64,000 bases of DNA from Pseudomonas laurylsulfatiphila. GTDB lineage: Bacteria; Pseudomonadota; Gammaproteobacteria; Pseudomonadales; Pseudomonadaceae. Under the pieces are notes generated by a model, which was given only the letters and a program-made list of their open reading frames with translations, searched no databases and was not told the origin of the DNA. Positions 38,737-48,240 of this stretch are shown here, in pieces. The first letter of the stretch is position 1, and each line of letters opens with the position of its first letter. Location: positions 248,001 through 312,000 of the forward strand of contig NZ_NIRS01000003.1 of NCBI RefSeq assembly GCF_002934665.1, read 5' to 3'. A program made the translations under genes and the position numbers.

Positions 38737-41685
38737 ATGACCCACGCCAACACGCCGGCTATCCAGGTATTTGACCCGCGCGGGCTGAGCGTGCGCGGTG
38801 TAGCCTATCACCGTCGCCAGAACGCGTCGGTTGCGCAGCCGTGCATCACTCAGCAGGAATATGATGGCGCTGGTCGCGCCGTCCTCAGTCGTGATCCACG
38901 CCTGTTCCGTTTACATCAGGACGGTCAGCCGACAGCCAATCAGCAATACCTTTTCAGTTTATCGGGCGCTGTCGTTCTTTCGCACAACAGCGACGCCGGC
39001 TGGCGCCTGGGTTTGCTCGGCGCGCACGGACAATGGGTTGAAGGCTGGGACCAGAAACTCAGCCAGAACCGCGTGGACTATGACCCCCTGTGCCGCCCGG
39101 TCGCTACGTTCGAGCGCGCGTGGCAAGGAGCCGAACGCTGCATCGCACGGTTCACCTATGCCGATAACGACGCCGATGCCTGCCATAACCTGCGCGGTCA
39201 TTTGATTCGGCAGGACGACACCGCCGGCACCCTGCTCTTTACCGGGTTCAGTCTGAACGGTACGCCGTTGCAGCACAGCCGAACCTTCATCGCCGACCCG
39301 CAATGGCCGGTGGACTGGCCCGAGTCAGTGCCTGAACGCGACGCCTTGCTGGAAATCGAACCTGCAATCACGCGCCTTCATTGCAACGCCGCCAGCGAGG
39401 CCGTCAGCCAGACCGATGCATTGGGCAACCGGCAGACGTTCATTCATAACTGTGCGGGCGAACTGCGTGAGGTTCGTTTGAAACTCGCCGGGCAGGCTGA
39501 CGAAACGGCGCTGGTCCAAGACATTCAGTACAACGCCTTTGGTCATGTCGAACAACAGCGCGCTGGAAATGGCGTTATTTCCCGGGCGACTTTTCGGCCC
39601 GACGATGGCCGACTGGAACAGCTGAAAGCCTATGTAACAGGTCAGCCAGCGCTGCAAGACCTGACTTATGAATACGACGCGGTGGGCAATGTCACCTGCA
39701 TCACCGATGCCGCCCAAGCGACTCACTTTCACCGCAACCAGCGCATCGAGCCCGTTAATCGCTACCGCTACGACAGCCTCTACCGCCTGATCGAGGCCAG
39801 TGGCCGGCAATTGCGCAATGCGCCGGGTGGGCCCCAACTCCCGGATTTCCAAGCCACGATCGATCCCGGACAACTGGAAAATTACACGCGTCTCTACACC
39901 TATGATGAGGCCGGCAACCTGAAGGTCATGCAGCATCAGGCAGACAGCGCCTGCCGTACCGAACGCACGGCAGTCGCCCGGTTCAGCAATCGCAGCCTCC
40001 CCGAAAAAACCAATGACGAGCTGCCCGACGAACAGGAAATTGCCGCTGGTCATGACCTGAATGGCAACCGTACCGAGCTTCAACCGGGGCAATCCCTGCA
40101 ATGGAACCTGTGCAATCAACTGCGACAGGTCGATCAGGTGGTGCGTGAAGAGGAGCCGGACGATTGCGAGTTTTATGTGTACGACGGCGGTGGCCAGCGT
40201 CAACGAAAAATCCGTCAGGCCTACACCGGCAAATTGATCCGCACTCACGAAACTCGCTACCTGCCGGGTCTGGAAATCCGCACATCCGCCGACGAAATCC
40301 TCCATGTCATCACAGTCAAGGCCGGGCGTGGCACGGTGCAGGTGCTGCACTGGCAAAAAGGACAACCTACCGGCATCCCTCAGGACCAACAACGTTACAG
40401 CTTCACCGATCATTTGGGTTCCAGCACCCTCGAACTGGACGAAGCGGCATTGCTCATCTCCCGGGAAAGCTACTACCCCTACGGCGGAACCTGCTGGTGG
40501 GCCGGACGCAACAAGGTTGAAGCCAGCTACAAAACGCTTCGCTACTCGGGACAGGAACGGGATGCCAGCGGCCTCTACTACTACGGGTTTCGGTATTACT
40601 TGCCGTGGTGTCAGCGATGGCTGAGTGCAGATCCGGCAGGAACGGTCGATGGACTGAATCTGTATTCAATGGTGAACGGAAACCCTATTGGCCATGTCGA
40701 TTTACAGGGTTTGAGCTTGTTTTCCGTTGTTCGCGGCGCGGCCATGCGCTTATGGGAAAGTACCCGTTCCTTTTTTTCCGGAAATATTCCACAAGCCATG
40801 GCTTCAGCGGCTGCACGTGACTACCTGGGGAGCCATTTGGGTAATACCGTCGCAGCGGGTGTAAACCTGGCGTTTGACATGATTCGCGCGACCCCCGGAA
40901 GAAACACGGCATTGAGATACGTCGTGGAATCCATCAGTTTCATCTCGGTTTATTACTCGTCAGCAGGTGTATCAGGCAACCATTTGCAGTCAGCCAATTC
41001 GTTAGCTGTGGGCACCTTACCCGCGTTGAGTGTTTCAGCGGGTTACGACATTCATGCCCAACATGGGCAAGACGAGTGGGATCCAGTCACTCGGGCAAGA
41101 TTTGTTGGCCAGACAAGCGCTATTTCCCGCGGCCTTTTCCAGCAATTGTTCAGAGGTTTTGGAAGCAATTTCGAGTGGGGCGATGTGCCACTGCGTGAAA
41201 GACTCTCGAGAACTGTCGCGGCTACCGTTCTGTACTCTGCAGGAACAACCAGCCGAGAACTGGGACGTTCTCACGTGCCTGAAGTTCTTCAACCTAACCT
41301 TTCTCCGACTATTGAGGCTTTGGACGGTGCCGTCGGCACACTTTTGCGTAGCACCCATCCGCATGCTGCACATCAGCCACACACCGCTACCGTACAGATG
41401 CCCAACATCAATGATCTGTCCGCTGAGATATTGAGCCGCACTACCAATGCCGAATGGTCTTATTGGGGCACAGAAGGCGTTGAATGGCTTGCTGAAGCCA
41501 TCACAGGCAACCCGGCCGACTCGCAAAGCGCCTCAACAAGAAGAACCGTTGCCATGGGCCGAGCGGTGGTCTCTGCCGTGACCGAACTGCGCGGGTATGT
41601 AAATCAATACGTCAGACGCGGTTGGTCGAGAATTCTCGACCGTTCGACCGTGACGGCTAGTGCATCCAGCAATACTTTTGTTTAG
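38737..41685 (+). CDS. TcC/TccC-type RHS repeat protein with unassigned C-terminal toxin domain
   Basis: 982 aa. N-terminal part matches the TcC component of insecticidal toxin complexes (TPAIQVFDPRGLSVRGVAYH, QQEYDGAGRAVLSRDPRL), followed by YD/RHS repeats (YEYDAVGNVT, YTYDEAGNLK) and the core end YSGQERDASGLYYYGFRYY. The self-cleavage motif is DPAGTVDGLNLY...GHVDLQG, ending at residue 658, so the core would act as an aspartyl protease and release residues 659-982 into its shell. That 324-residue part has no motif I recognise and is more AT-rich. No TcA or TcB gene and no immunity gene lies nearby. Likely a toxin delivered by a TcA/TcB pair encoded elsewhere. Confidence 0.9.
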   Translation: MTHANTPAIQVFDPRGLSVRGVAYHRRQNASVAQPCITQQEYDGAGRAVLSRDPRLFRLHQDGQPTANQQYLFSLSGAVVLSHNSDAGWRLGLLGAHGQWVEGWDQKLSQNRVDYDPLCRPVATFERAWQGAERCIARFTYADNDADACHNLRGHLIRQDDTAGTLLFTGFSLNGTPLQHSRTFIADPQWPVDWPESVPERDALLEIEPAITRLHCNAASEAVSQTDALGNRQTFIHNCAGELREVRLKLAGQADETALVQDIQYNAFGHVEQQRAGNGVISRATFRPDDGRLEQLKAYVTGQPALQDLTYEYDAVGNVTCITDAAQATHFHRNQRIEPVNRYRYDSLYRLIEASGRQLRNAPGGPQLPDFQATIDPGQLENYTRLYTYDEAGNLKVMQHQADSACRTERTAVARFSNRSLPEKTNDELPDEQEIAAGHDLNGNRTELQPGQSLQWNLCNQLRQVDQVVREEEPDDCEFYVYDGGGQRQRKIRQAYTGKLIRTHETRYLPGLEIRTSADEILHVITVKAGRGTVQVLHWQKGQPTGIPQDQQRYSFTDHLGSSTLELDEAALLISRESYYPYGGTCWWAGRNKVEASYKTLRYSGQERDASGLYYYGFRYYLPWCQRWLSADPAGTVDGLNLYSMVNGNPIGHVDLQGLSLFSVVRGAAMRLWESTRSFFSGNIPQAMASAAARDYLGSHLGNTVAAGVNLAFDMIRATPGRNTALRYVVESISFISVYYSSAGVSGNHLQSANSLAVGTLPALSVSAGYDIHAQHGQDEWDPVTRARFVGQTSAISRGLFQQLFRGFGSNFEWGDVPLRERLSRTVAATVLYSAGTTSRELGRSHVPEVLQPNLSPTIEALDGAVGTLLRSTHPHAAHQPHTATVQMPNINDLSAEILSRTTNAEWSYWGTEGVEWLAEAITGNPADSQSASTRRTVAMGRAVVSAVTELRGYVNQYVRRGWSRILDRSTVTASASSNTFV
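40711..41682 (+). other. Hypervariable C-terminal region of the TcC-type protein
   Basis: 324 codons after the cleavage motif. One 60-base line (40921-40980) has 28 G+C, well below the surrounding core. Sequence features: helical, several small hydrophobic stretches (ISFISVYYSSAG), a Ser/Thr/Ala-rich end. No obvious ADP-ribosyltransferase, deamidase or nuclease motif. Confidence 0.75.
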
Positions 41686-41721
41686 GCCTGTGTTTATCAA
41701 CGGCAGAGTCCATCTGCACAA

Positions 41722-42165
41722 CTACCGCACCGGTGGCGTCTCACCCAACGGCACCACTGCCATGGTCAGCCGCGACACGCAACTGGCCTTGCCCTCATCG
41801 CTGGTCAGGCGAATGTCCCAGACATGGGTCGTGCGGCCGATGTGGATCGGCTTGGCCACCGCCGTCACCCGCCCGCTGCGCAGGCCGCGCAAATGGTTGG
41901 CGTTGATTTCCAGGCCCACGCAATAGAACTTGCTGGCATCGATGCACAGGTAGCTGGCCATGGAGCCGACCGACTCGGCCAGCACCACCGAGGCACCGCC
42001 ATGCAGCAAGCCGTATGGCTGATGAGTGCGGTGATCGACGACCATGCTGGCGGTCAGGGACTCATCGTCAAAAGCTTCGAAACGGATGTCCAGCACTTCG
42101 CCGATGGTGTTTTTCTGGATTGCGTTCAACTGTTCGATGTTGGGAGTGGTGCGCCACAGACTCAT
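41722..42165 (-). CDS. PaaI-family hotdog thioesterase
   Basis: 147 aa from ATG 42165 (MSLWRTTPNIEQ). Hotdog fold with the family active-site pattern HGGASVVLAESVGSMAS preceded by QPYGLLHGG. Hydrolyses acyl- or aryl-CoA thioesters; PaaI-type (1,4-dihydroxy-2-naphthoyl-CoA thioesterase-like). Lies 32 bases after the acyl-CoA ligase gene and in the same direction, so the two may act on the same CoA ester. Confidence 0.92.
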   Translation of the reverse strand: MSLWRTTPNIEQLNAIQKNTIGEVLDIRFEAFDDESLTASMVVDHRTHQPYGLLHGGASVVLAESVGSMASYLCIDASKFYCVGLEINANHLRGLRSGRVTAVAKPIHIGRTTHVWDIRLTSDEGKASCVSRLTMAVVPLGETPPVR

Positions 42166-42197
42166 CGCAGGGTTTCCTTGTCGGTTTTGTTGGTGGA

Positions 42198-43865
42198 TCA
42201 ATCCTGCCACAGCACCGCTTCGCTGCGCTCGCTCCATTCTTCAAAACGCTCACCGTACGCCGCTTCGATCACGTTGCGCTTGATCTTCAACGTCGGGGTG
42301 AGAAAGCCGTTTTCCACGGCCCAACTGTCCTTGACCACCACCAGGCGCCGCAGCCGCTCATGTTTGTCGAGGTCGCCGTTGACCTCTTCCAGCAGCTTTT
42401 CCAGGCTGGAATGCAAACCGGCGCGTGCAGCCCCGCCGGCATCCTGTTGGCCAACCGCCGACAACACGCACAAACCCAGCGGTGCACTCAAGCCATCGCC
42501 CACCACGCAGACCTGTTCAATACGCGAATGCACGGCCAGGCGATTTTCGATCGGTGCCGGCGCCACGTATTTGCCTTTGCTGGTCTTGAAGATTTCCTTC
42601 AGGCGCCCGGTCAGGCGCAGATTGCCTTCGGCGTCCTCCTCGCCCTTGTCGCCGGTGCGCAGAAAGCCGTCCTCGGTAATGGTGTCAGCTGTTTTTTCCG
42701 GTTCCTTGAAATAGCCGAGCATGGTCGCGCCACTGCGCACCATGACCTCTCCCGTCTCGGCGATCCGTACTTCAACTTCCGGGCACGGCTTGCCGATCCA
42801 GCCCGGTTTGTTCTGGCCCGGCATGCCGATGTGGGAGTAACCGCAACTCTCGGTCATGCCGTAGACCTCCAGCACGTCCAGTCCCAGTTTGCGGTACCAC
42901 TGCAACAAGGTCTGCGGCACCGGAGCCGCGCCGGACAACGCGATGCGCAACGCATCCAGACCCAGCCCGGCGAGGACTTTATGCCCCACTCGTTTGCCGA
43001 TGATCGGCAAGCCGAGCAGGAAGTCGAGGCGTTTTGCCGGGATCTTGCTGTACACCCCCATCTGGAATTTGGTCCAGATGCGCGGTACGCCAAACAGTGC
43101 GGTCGGGCGCGCACGCTGCAGGTCGGTGAGGAAGGTATCGAGGCTTTCGGCGAAAAATACCGTTTGGCCGGTATAGATCGACGCCAGTTCGACGAACATC
43201 CGTTCGGCAACGTGGCACAGCGGCAGGTAGGACAACAACCGGTCCGACTCGTTGAGGCCAAACAACGCAGTGCCGCGTGTGGTGGCGAAGCCCAGATTGC
43301 CGAAGCTGTGCATCACGCCTTTGGGCATGCCCGTGGTGCCGGAGGTGTAAATGATGGTCGCCAGTTGATCGGCGGAAGGTTTCGGATCGTCCTGGATCGG
43401 CGAGCTGCCTTGCAGGTCGGCCCAGCTGAAATCGAACGTACCCGGCGGATGCAGGGGCAGGCTGATGGTCGGCAGGTCGGGGCTGACGCCACGGGACATG
43501 CCTGGCCAATCATCGAGCTTGCCGATGAACGCCAGCGCCGCTTCCGAATGTTCGAGCACCTGGGCCACCGATTCGGCGGTGAGGTTGGGGTACAACGGCA
43601 CCGACACATGCCCGGCCATCCAGATCGCCAGGTCGGCGATGATCCAGTGCGCACAGTTCTTCGAAATCAGGGCGATATGGCTGCCCTGCGGCAACTCCCG
43701 CGCTCGCAACCAATGGGCCGCGCAACGGGCCTGATGACCGACGTCCGCCCAGGTCAAGGTCTCGACCTGTCCGCCCCCCACAGGCTGGACCAGGAAGCGC
43801 TGGCGGGGATGACGGGCCTCACGCTCGTAGAAAACGTCCAGCGGCAAACGAAAAGCAGCAGACAT
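42198..43865 (-). CDS. AMP-binding acyl-CoA ligase
   Basis: 555 aa from ATG 43865 (MSAAFRLPLDVF). Adenylate-forming ligase: P-loop YTSGTTGMPKGV, A5 motif VYGMTESCGY, TGD with downstream GRLKEIFKTSKGKYVAP, the hinge and catalytic Lys region. Belongs with long-chain fatty acid or ACSBG-like CoA ligases. Substrate not assignable. P. aeruginosa has the same ligase/thioesterase pair near gpsA, as I remember it. Confidence 0.92.
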   Translation of the reverse strand: MSAAFRLPLDVFYEREARHPRQRFLVQPVGGGQVETLTWADVGHQARCAAHWLRARELPQGSHIALISKNCAHWIIADLAIWMAGHVSVPLYPNLTAESVAQVLEHSEAALAFIGKLDDWPGMSRGVSPDLPTISLPLHPPGTFDFSWADLQGSSPIQDDPKPSADQLATIIYTSGTTGMPKGVMHSFGNLGFATTRGTALFGLNESDRLLSYLPLCHVAERMFVELASIYTGQTVFFAESLDTFLTDLQRARPTALFGVPRIWTKFQMGVYSKIPAKRLDFLLGLPIIGKRVGHKVLAGLGLDALRIALSGAAPVPQTLLQWYRKLGLDVLEVYGMTESCGYSHIGMPGQNKPGWIGKPCPEVEVRIAETGEVMVRSGATMLGYFKEPEKTADTITEDGFLRTGDKGEEDAEGNLRLTGRLKEIFKTSKGKYVAPAPIENRLAVHSRIEQVCVVGDGLSAPLGLCVLSAVGQQDAGGAARAGLHSSLEKLLEEVNGDLDKHERLRRLVVVKDSWAVENGFLTPTLKIKRNVIEAAYGERFEEWSERSEAVLWQD

Positions 43866-43961
43866 GACTCGCTCCTGTGTTTTTGTTCTGGAGCAAGCGT
43901 AGTCAACCAAGCAAGTGCTTGGTTGACTATTTCATACAAAATTTCCTGGGTGATGACATCC

Positions 43962-44053
43962 CTGTGGGAGCGTGGCTTGCCCGCGATGCAGGCTCTGCGG
44001 TTTATCAGGCATAACCGAGTCGATGCCTTCGCGGGTAAGCCACGCTCCCACAG
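43962..44053. repeat. REP pair, GGGAGCGTGGCTTGCC type
   Basis: TGTGGGAGCGTGGCTTGCCC and an inverted copy (GGTAAGCCACGCTCCCACA), 10 bases from the sixA stop. Confidence 0.88.
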
Positions 44054-44063
44054 AAAAGCGGCG

Positions 44064-44519
44064 CTAAGGATGCTTGATGCTGTCGAGCGTCATCGACCCG
44101 ACCAGCAATTCATCTGCCTTGAGCTCGGCCAATCCCGCGGTGCTGACCTTTTCCGGCGGATATCCGGCGCCGTGTTGCAGGTAGCTCAGCAAGTTACCCA
44201 CCAGCGGGTTGTGGCTGACCAAAAGGACGTTGCTCACGGAAACAAGTTGCTCGGCGACTTTGTCCGGGTCGGTTTCCGGGGTCAGCCAATCCACGGTGCG
44301 GATCTCGGGCTCGAAACCCAACGCCTCGCGCACCAGTTGTGCCGTCTGCTGCGCGCGCAGATAGGGGCTGGCATAGATCGCCGTCAGCGGCTGGCCCATC
44401 AAGCGCGCGGCGCTGCTCAACACCTCCTTACGACCGTGGTCCGTCAGTTCCCGCTCCGAATCGTGGGGGCGGGAGCCGTGCGGTACAGCTTCACCATGAC
44501 GCAATACCCAGAGTTTCAT
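44064..44519 (-). CDS. sixA: Phosphohistidine phosphatase SixA
   Basis: 151 aa. Histidine phosphatase with the RHG motif at residues 7-9 (LWVLRHGEAVPH); removes phosphate from phosphohistidine, in E. coli on the nitrogen PTS protein NPr. Start overlaps the DUF4389 gene by 4 bases. Part of the gpsA-DUF4389-sixA operon. Confidence 0.93.
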   Translation of the reverse strand: MKLWVLRHGEAVPHGSRPHDSERELTDHGRKEVLSSAARLMGQPLTAIYASPYLRAQQTAQLVREALGFEPEIRTVDWLTPETDPDKVAEQLVSVSNVLLVSHNPLVGNLLSYLQHGAGYPPEKVSTAGLAELKADELLVGSMTLDSIKHP

Positions 44520-44863
44520 AGCTTGGGTTCCTCATCTCGAGCCGGATGCGGTGCCGGTGCCACAACATGCGGCGCTTCACCTTCCGGTGTACGCGGCGTC
44601 GGCCAATCGGCGAACGGCCAAGGCTTCTGGTCGCTGTGAAAGCTGCCGAAACGACCGATCTGCGCCAGAAACTGGCTCAGACTGTCGCCAAAGTTCATCA
44701 GGCTGGCGCTCGGGGCGCCATAGAACAAACGATAGATCAACTGCACCAGCACGACGGCGCCGAGGATGAACTGCGCGACTTGCCACACCAGCACGAAGAC
44801 GATCATCCACAACACGCGTAGCAGGATGGATTCATACTTGGCTTCTACTTTTGGATCGTTCAT
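44516..44863 (-). CDS. DUF4389 membrane protein
   Basis: 115 aa from ATG 44863 (MNDPKVEAKYES). One or two transmembrane segments (about residues 15-55, LLRVLWMIVFVLVWQVAQFI) and a proline-rich C-terminal tail facing the cytoplasm or periplasm. Unknown function; conserved between gpsA and sixA in Pseudomonas. Confidence 0.88.
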   Translation of the reverse strand: MNDPKVEAKYESILLRVLWMIVFVLVWQVAQFILGAVVLVQLIYRLFYGAPSASLMNFGDSLSQFLAQIGRFGSFHSDQKPWPFADWPTPRTPEGEAPHVVAPAPHPARDEEPKL

Positions 44864-44894
44864 GCGCAACTCCCTGCTTTTCTGGCAAGCGTGA

Positions 44895-45920
44895 TTAATT
44901 GAAACCACTGGTGGAAATAAAGTCGACGTCGGTTTTCGGCTCGCCACGCATTAACAGACCGATGACCTGCTCCAGCGTGCGGCCTTCGAACAGGATCGCG
45001 TGCAGCCCGGCGACCAGCGGCATGTACACGCCAACCTCCTGGGACTTGGCCTTGAGTACTTTAAGGGTGTTGACCCCTTCGGCGACTTCACCCAGGCGCG
45101 TGACGGCCTCGTCCAGGCTCAGGCCCTGGCCGAGGGCGAAGCCGACCTGATAGTTGCGGCTCTTTGGCGAAGAACAGGTCACGATCAAGTCGCCCACGCC
45201 GGCCAAGCCCAGGAAGGTCATCGGGTTGGCGCCCTGATTCACCGCGAAGCGGGTCATTTCCGCCAGTGCCCGGGTGATCAGCATGCTCTTGGTGTTTTCC
45301 CCCATGCCCAGCGCCACCGCCATGCCGGCGATGATCGCGTAGACGTTTTTCAACGCACCGCCCAGTTCCACGCCGAAACGGTCGGCGCTGGCATAAACCC
45401 GAAAGGTACGGCCGTGCAACGCGGCCTGAACCTGCTGGCACAGTTCTTCGTCTTCACTGGCAACCACCGTGGCCGTCAGCGCATGTTCTGCGATTTCGCG
45501 CGCCAGGTTGGGGCCGGACAGGACGCCGATGCGTGCCTGCGGGGCGATCTCTTCGAGGATCTCGCTCATCAACTTGAACGTGTGGGCTTCGATGCCTTTG
45601 GTCAGGCTCACCAGCATTTTGCCGCTCAAGCGTTCGGCGTGCGGCACCAGCACCGAGCGCAGCGCGCTGGAGGGCAACGCGACGAAACACAGGTCGCAGG
45701 CGTCCAGGGTGGCTTGCAGGTCGGTGACCGGGGTAACGCCGGGCAGAATCTTGATGCCTTTGAGGTAACGCGGGTTTTCGCGATTGACCCGAATGGCCTC
45801 GGCCTGTTCGGGGTCACGCATCCACTGAAGGACCTGATGCCCGTTCTCGGCCAGCAGATTAGCCACGGCGGTTCCAAAACTTCCGCCTCCCAGGACCGCA
45901 ATCGGGCGCTGTTCAGTCAT
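44895..45920 (-). CDS. gpsA: Glycerol-3-phosphate dehydrogenase [NAD(P)+] GpsA
   Basis: 341 aa from ATG 45920 ([13 protein letters not shown]). Makes sn-glycerol 3-phosphate for phospholipid synthesis. Rossmann motif [21 protein letters not shown], catalytic Lys in [12 protein letters not shown]. Intact and normal length. First gene of the gpsA operon, divergent from the TonB-dependent receptor. Confidence 0.96.
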   Translation of the reverse strand: MTEQRPIAVLGGGSFGTAVANLLAENGHQVLQWMRDPEQAEAIRVNRENPRYLKGIKILPGVTPVTDLQATLDACDLCFVALPSSALRSVLVPHAERLSGKMLVSLTKGIEAHTFKLMSEILEEIAPQARIGVLSGPNLAREIAEHALTATVVASEDEELCQQVQAALHGRTFRVYASADRFGVELGGALKNVYAIIAGMAVALGMGENTKSMLITRALAEMTRFAVNQGANPMTFLGLAGVGDLIVTCSSPKSRNYQVGFALGQGLSLDEAVTRLGEVAEGVNTLKVLKAKSQEVGVYMPLVAGLHAILFEGRTLEQVIGLLMRGEPKTDVDFISTSGFN

Positions 45921-46115
45921 ATGCAATCCGTTAATCCATACCAGTGGCGATGTCGGCATTATACGGGGCAGCCCATCGGCGGCCAGCCCCGACATCAAAT
46001 ACCTGCACCCGCAGGAAGAAGACCAATAAAACCGAGGAAAATGCAGACATCGTGAATGGAAAAGTCATTCGGCTCGGTTAACATGCGCGCCATCAATCAC
46101 TGACAGGGATGTGTT

Positions 46116-48239
46116 GTGTCTCCGGGTGCTCCTTCACCGCGTTCGCCTCTGGTACTGGCGCTGATTTTCAGCTCGCCGGTGCTGGCCGACGACCTGTTCC
46201 TGGACAGCGAACCGCTGCCGCAAGTGCTCACGGCCACGCGCCTGAAGCAATCACCCGCTGCCGTACCGGGCAGCATGACGGTGATCGACAGCGCCCTGAT
46301 CCACGCCAGCGGTGCCCGCGACATCAGCGAACTGCTGCGCCTGGTGCCGGGGATGATGGTCGGCAACATCAGCGGCAACCAGGCCGCGGTGAACTACCAC
46401 GGCACCAATGCGACGCAAGCGCGGCGCATGCAAGTGCTGATCGACGGGCGCTCGGTGTATCGCGCCGGCCTGGCCACCGTGGACTGGAGCGACATTCCGG
46501 TGGCCATGGAAGACATCGAGCGCATCGAAGTCTTTCGCGGGCCCAATACCGTCAGCTACGGCGCCAATGCCCTGATGGCGGTGGTCAACATCATTACCCG
46601 GCGGCCGGCCGACAGCCACGGTACCCGCATGAAGGTCACCCGGGGCCAGCGCGGCATCAACGACTTTTACGCCAGCCAGGGCCTGGGCTGGGAGGATGGT
46701 GACCTGCGCCTGTCCCTGTCCGGCCAGCAAGACGACGGCTTCGACACCGACCGAACCGGCGCTGATTACCATGACAGTCGTCGCCTCGATCGCTTCAACC
46801 TCGCTGTCAGCCAGAGCCTCGACGAACGGCAAAGCCTCGATTGGCAAGTGAATGCCAAGGACGGCACCAACGAGCGGCCCTATACCTACCGGCCGGTGTT
46901 CCCGGGAATTACCCGCGCCGGCAACGACTCCGACGTCACCGCCAGGGACTACGCCGGGTCGTTGCGCTGGAATCTCGACATCAATCCCGATCACAGCCTT
47001 TATGTCCAGGGTTCGGCCCAACACTGGGATCGGCAGCAAACCTGGCGCGCCTGCGACGCAGAAATTTCGTTCAGCCCGCAACTGACCGAGCTCTGGCAAC
47101 TGAACCCGAACTACACCGAACGCCTGGCCCGCAACATCACACGCTTCACCGGCCGTGGCGCCCCGGCTGGCACACCCGCCGAGCAGGCGCTGGCCAACCA
47201 GGTACTCGATCAATGGCGCAACGGTGCGAACCAGACCGTTTGCGGCGACATCGACCAGAGCACCCGGGAAACGCGCTACGACCTTGAACTGCAGGACACC
47301 CTGAGCCTTGCCGATAACCTGCGGCTGGTCAGCGGGATGAACTATCGTTACGACCGAGCGGATTCCGAGACTTACTTCGATGGCACTCTCGATGACAGGA
47401 TCTGGCGGGTGTTCGGCCAGGTCGAGTGGCGTGCCAGCGAACACTGGCTGCTGCAAGGCGGCGCCATGTTCGAGGACACCCGGTTGATCGGCAGCTCGCT
47501 GACACCTCGCATGGCGGTCAACTACCTGATCAACCCGCGCCACGGCTTGCGTGCGGTGTACTCCGAGGCCATCCGTTCGCCGGACATGTTCGAGAACAAC
47601 GTCAACTGGAGTTATCAGGTCACCAATCTCAAGCCCGGTGCCTTTGGCCAGTCCAGCGCCCGTTACTTCGTCAAGACCCGTGGCCCCGGCGACCTCGATC
47701 AAGAGCACATGCGCTCCCGGGAACTGGGCTACAACGGCTATTTCCCTGAAGCGGGGCTGGCACTCGACGTGAAGCTGTTCCACGACGAAATCACCGGCAT
47801 GATCAGTGAACCGCTGCGCAACAATCAGTACATCGCCAGCAACGCCAACAAGGAGCGTTTTTCGGGAGCCGAAACCCAGCTCGACTGGCGTGTTGGCAAC
47901 TTCGATCGCCTGCGATTGACCTATGCCTACGTCGATGCCGACGCCAGCAACCCGCTGGATGCCAGGCAGACGGCAAGCAACAGTGGTTCGGCCGGATGGC
48001 TGCGCGATTGGGGCCAAGGCTGGAACAGTGCGCTTTTCTATTATGGCGACGACGCCCTCAACGGCTACCGCTTCGAACGGGCCGATGTGCGCATCGCCAA
48101 ACGTATCGCCCTGGGCAAGGCCAGCCTGGAGCTGGCCGGAGTGCTCCAGCAACGCCTGGACAATCAGCCGACCACCTTCATCGATAACCGTTATGACCAG
48201 CGTCACGTGATGTACTTCAGTGCTGAGCTGGAACTTTAA
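46116..48239 (+). CDS. TonB-dependent outer membrane receptor
   Basis: 707 aa from a GTG at 46116, with AGGGAT upstream. Signal peptide (cleavage near VLADD), plug domain (residues about 45-170, LPQVLTATRLKQSPAAVPGS, RMQVLIDGRSVY, IERIEVFRGPNTVSYGANAL) and a 22-strand-type barrel ending in an aromatic-free terminal strand (YFSAELEL). No STN signalling domain. No Fur-like box seen upstream, so an iron role is not indicated. First gene of a three-gene operon with a binding protein and a hybrid kinase. Confidence 0.92.
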   Translation: MSPGAPSPRSPLVLALIFSSPVLADDLFLDSEPLPQVLTATRLKQSPAAVPGSMTVIDSALIHASGARDISELLRLVPGMMVGNISGNQAAVNYHGTNATQARRMQVLIDGRSVYRAGLATVDWSDIPVAMEDIERIEVFRGPNTVSYGANALMAVVNIITRRPADSHGTRMKVTRGQRGINDFYASQGLGWEDGDLRLSLSGQQDDGFDTDRTGADYHDSRRLDRFNLAVSQSLDERQSLDWQVNAKDGTNERPYTYRPVFPGITRAGNDSDVTARDYAGSLRWNLDINPDHSLYVQGSAQHWDRQQTWRACDAEISFSPQLTELWQLNPNYTERLARNITRFTGRGAPAGTPAEQALANQVLDQWRNGANQTVCGDIDQSTRETRYDLELQDTLSLADNLRLVSGMNYRYDRADSETYFDGTLDDRIWRVFGQVEWRASEHWLLQGGAMFEDTRLIGSSLTPRMAVNYLINPRHGLRAVYSEAIRSPDMFENNVNWSYQVTNLKPGAFGQSSARYFVKTRGPGDLDQEHMRSRELGYNGYFPEAGLALDVKLFHDEITGMISEPLRNNQYIASNANKERFSGAETQLDWRVGNFDRLRLTYAYVDADASNPLDARQTASNSGSAGWLRDWGQGWNSALFYYGDDALNGYRFERADVRIAKRIALGKASLELAGVLQQRLDNQPTTFIDNRYDQRHVMYFSAELEL

Positions 48240-48240
48240 G

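Noticed and set aside
42015..44639. 874-codon open frame antisense to the thioesterase, ligase and sixA genes
   Set aside because: Runs through three well-identified genes in the reverse frame; composition artefact of high GC.
45921..46115. Fur box upstream of the TonB-dependent receptor
   Set aside because: No 19-mer with the GATAATGAGAAT-type core was seen in this interval, so iron control is not supported.
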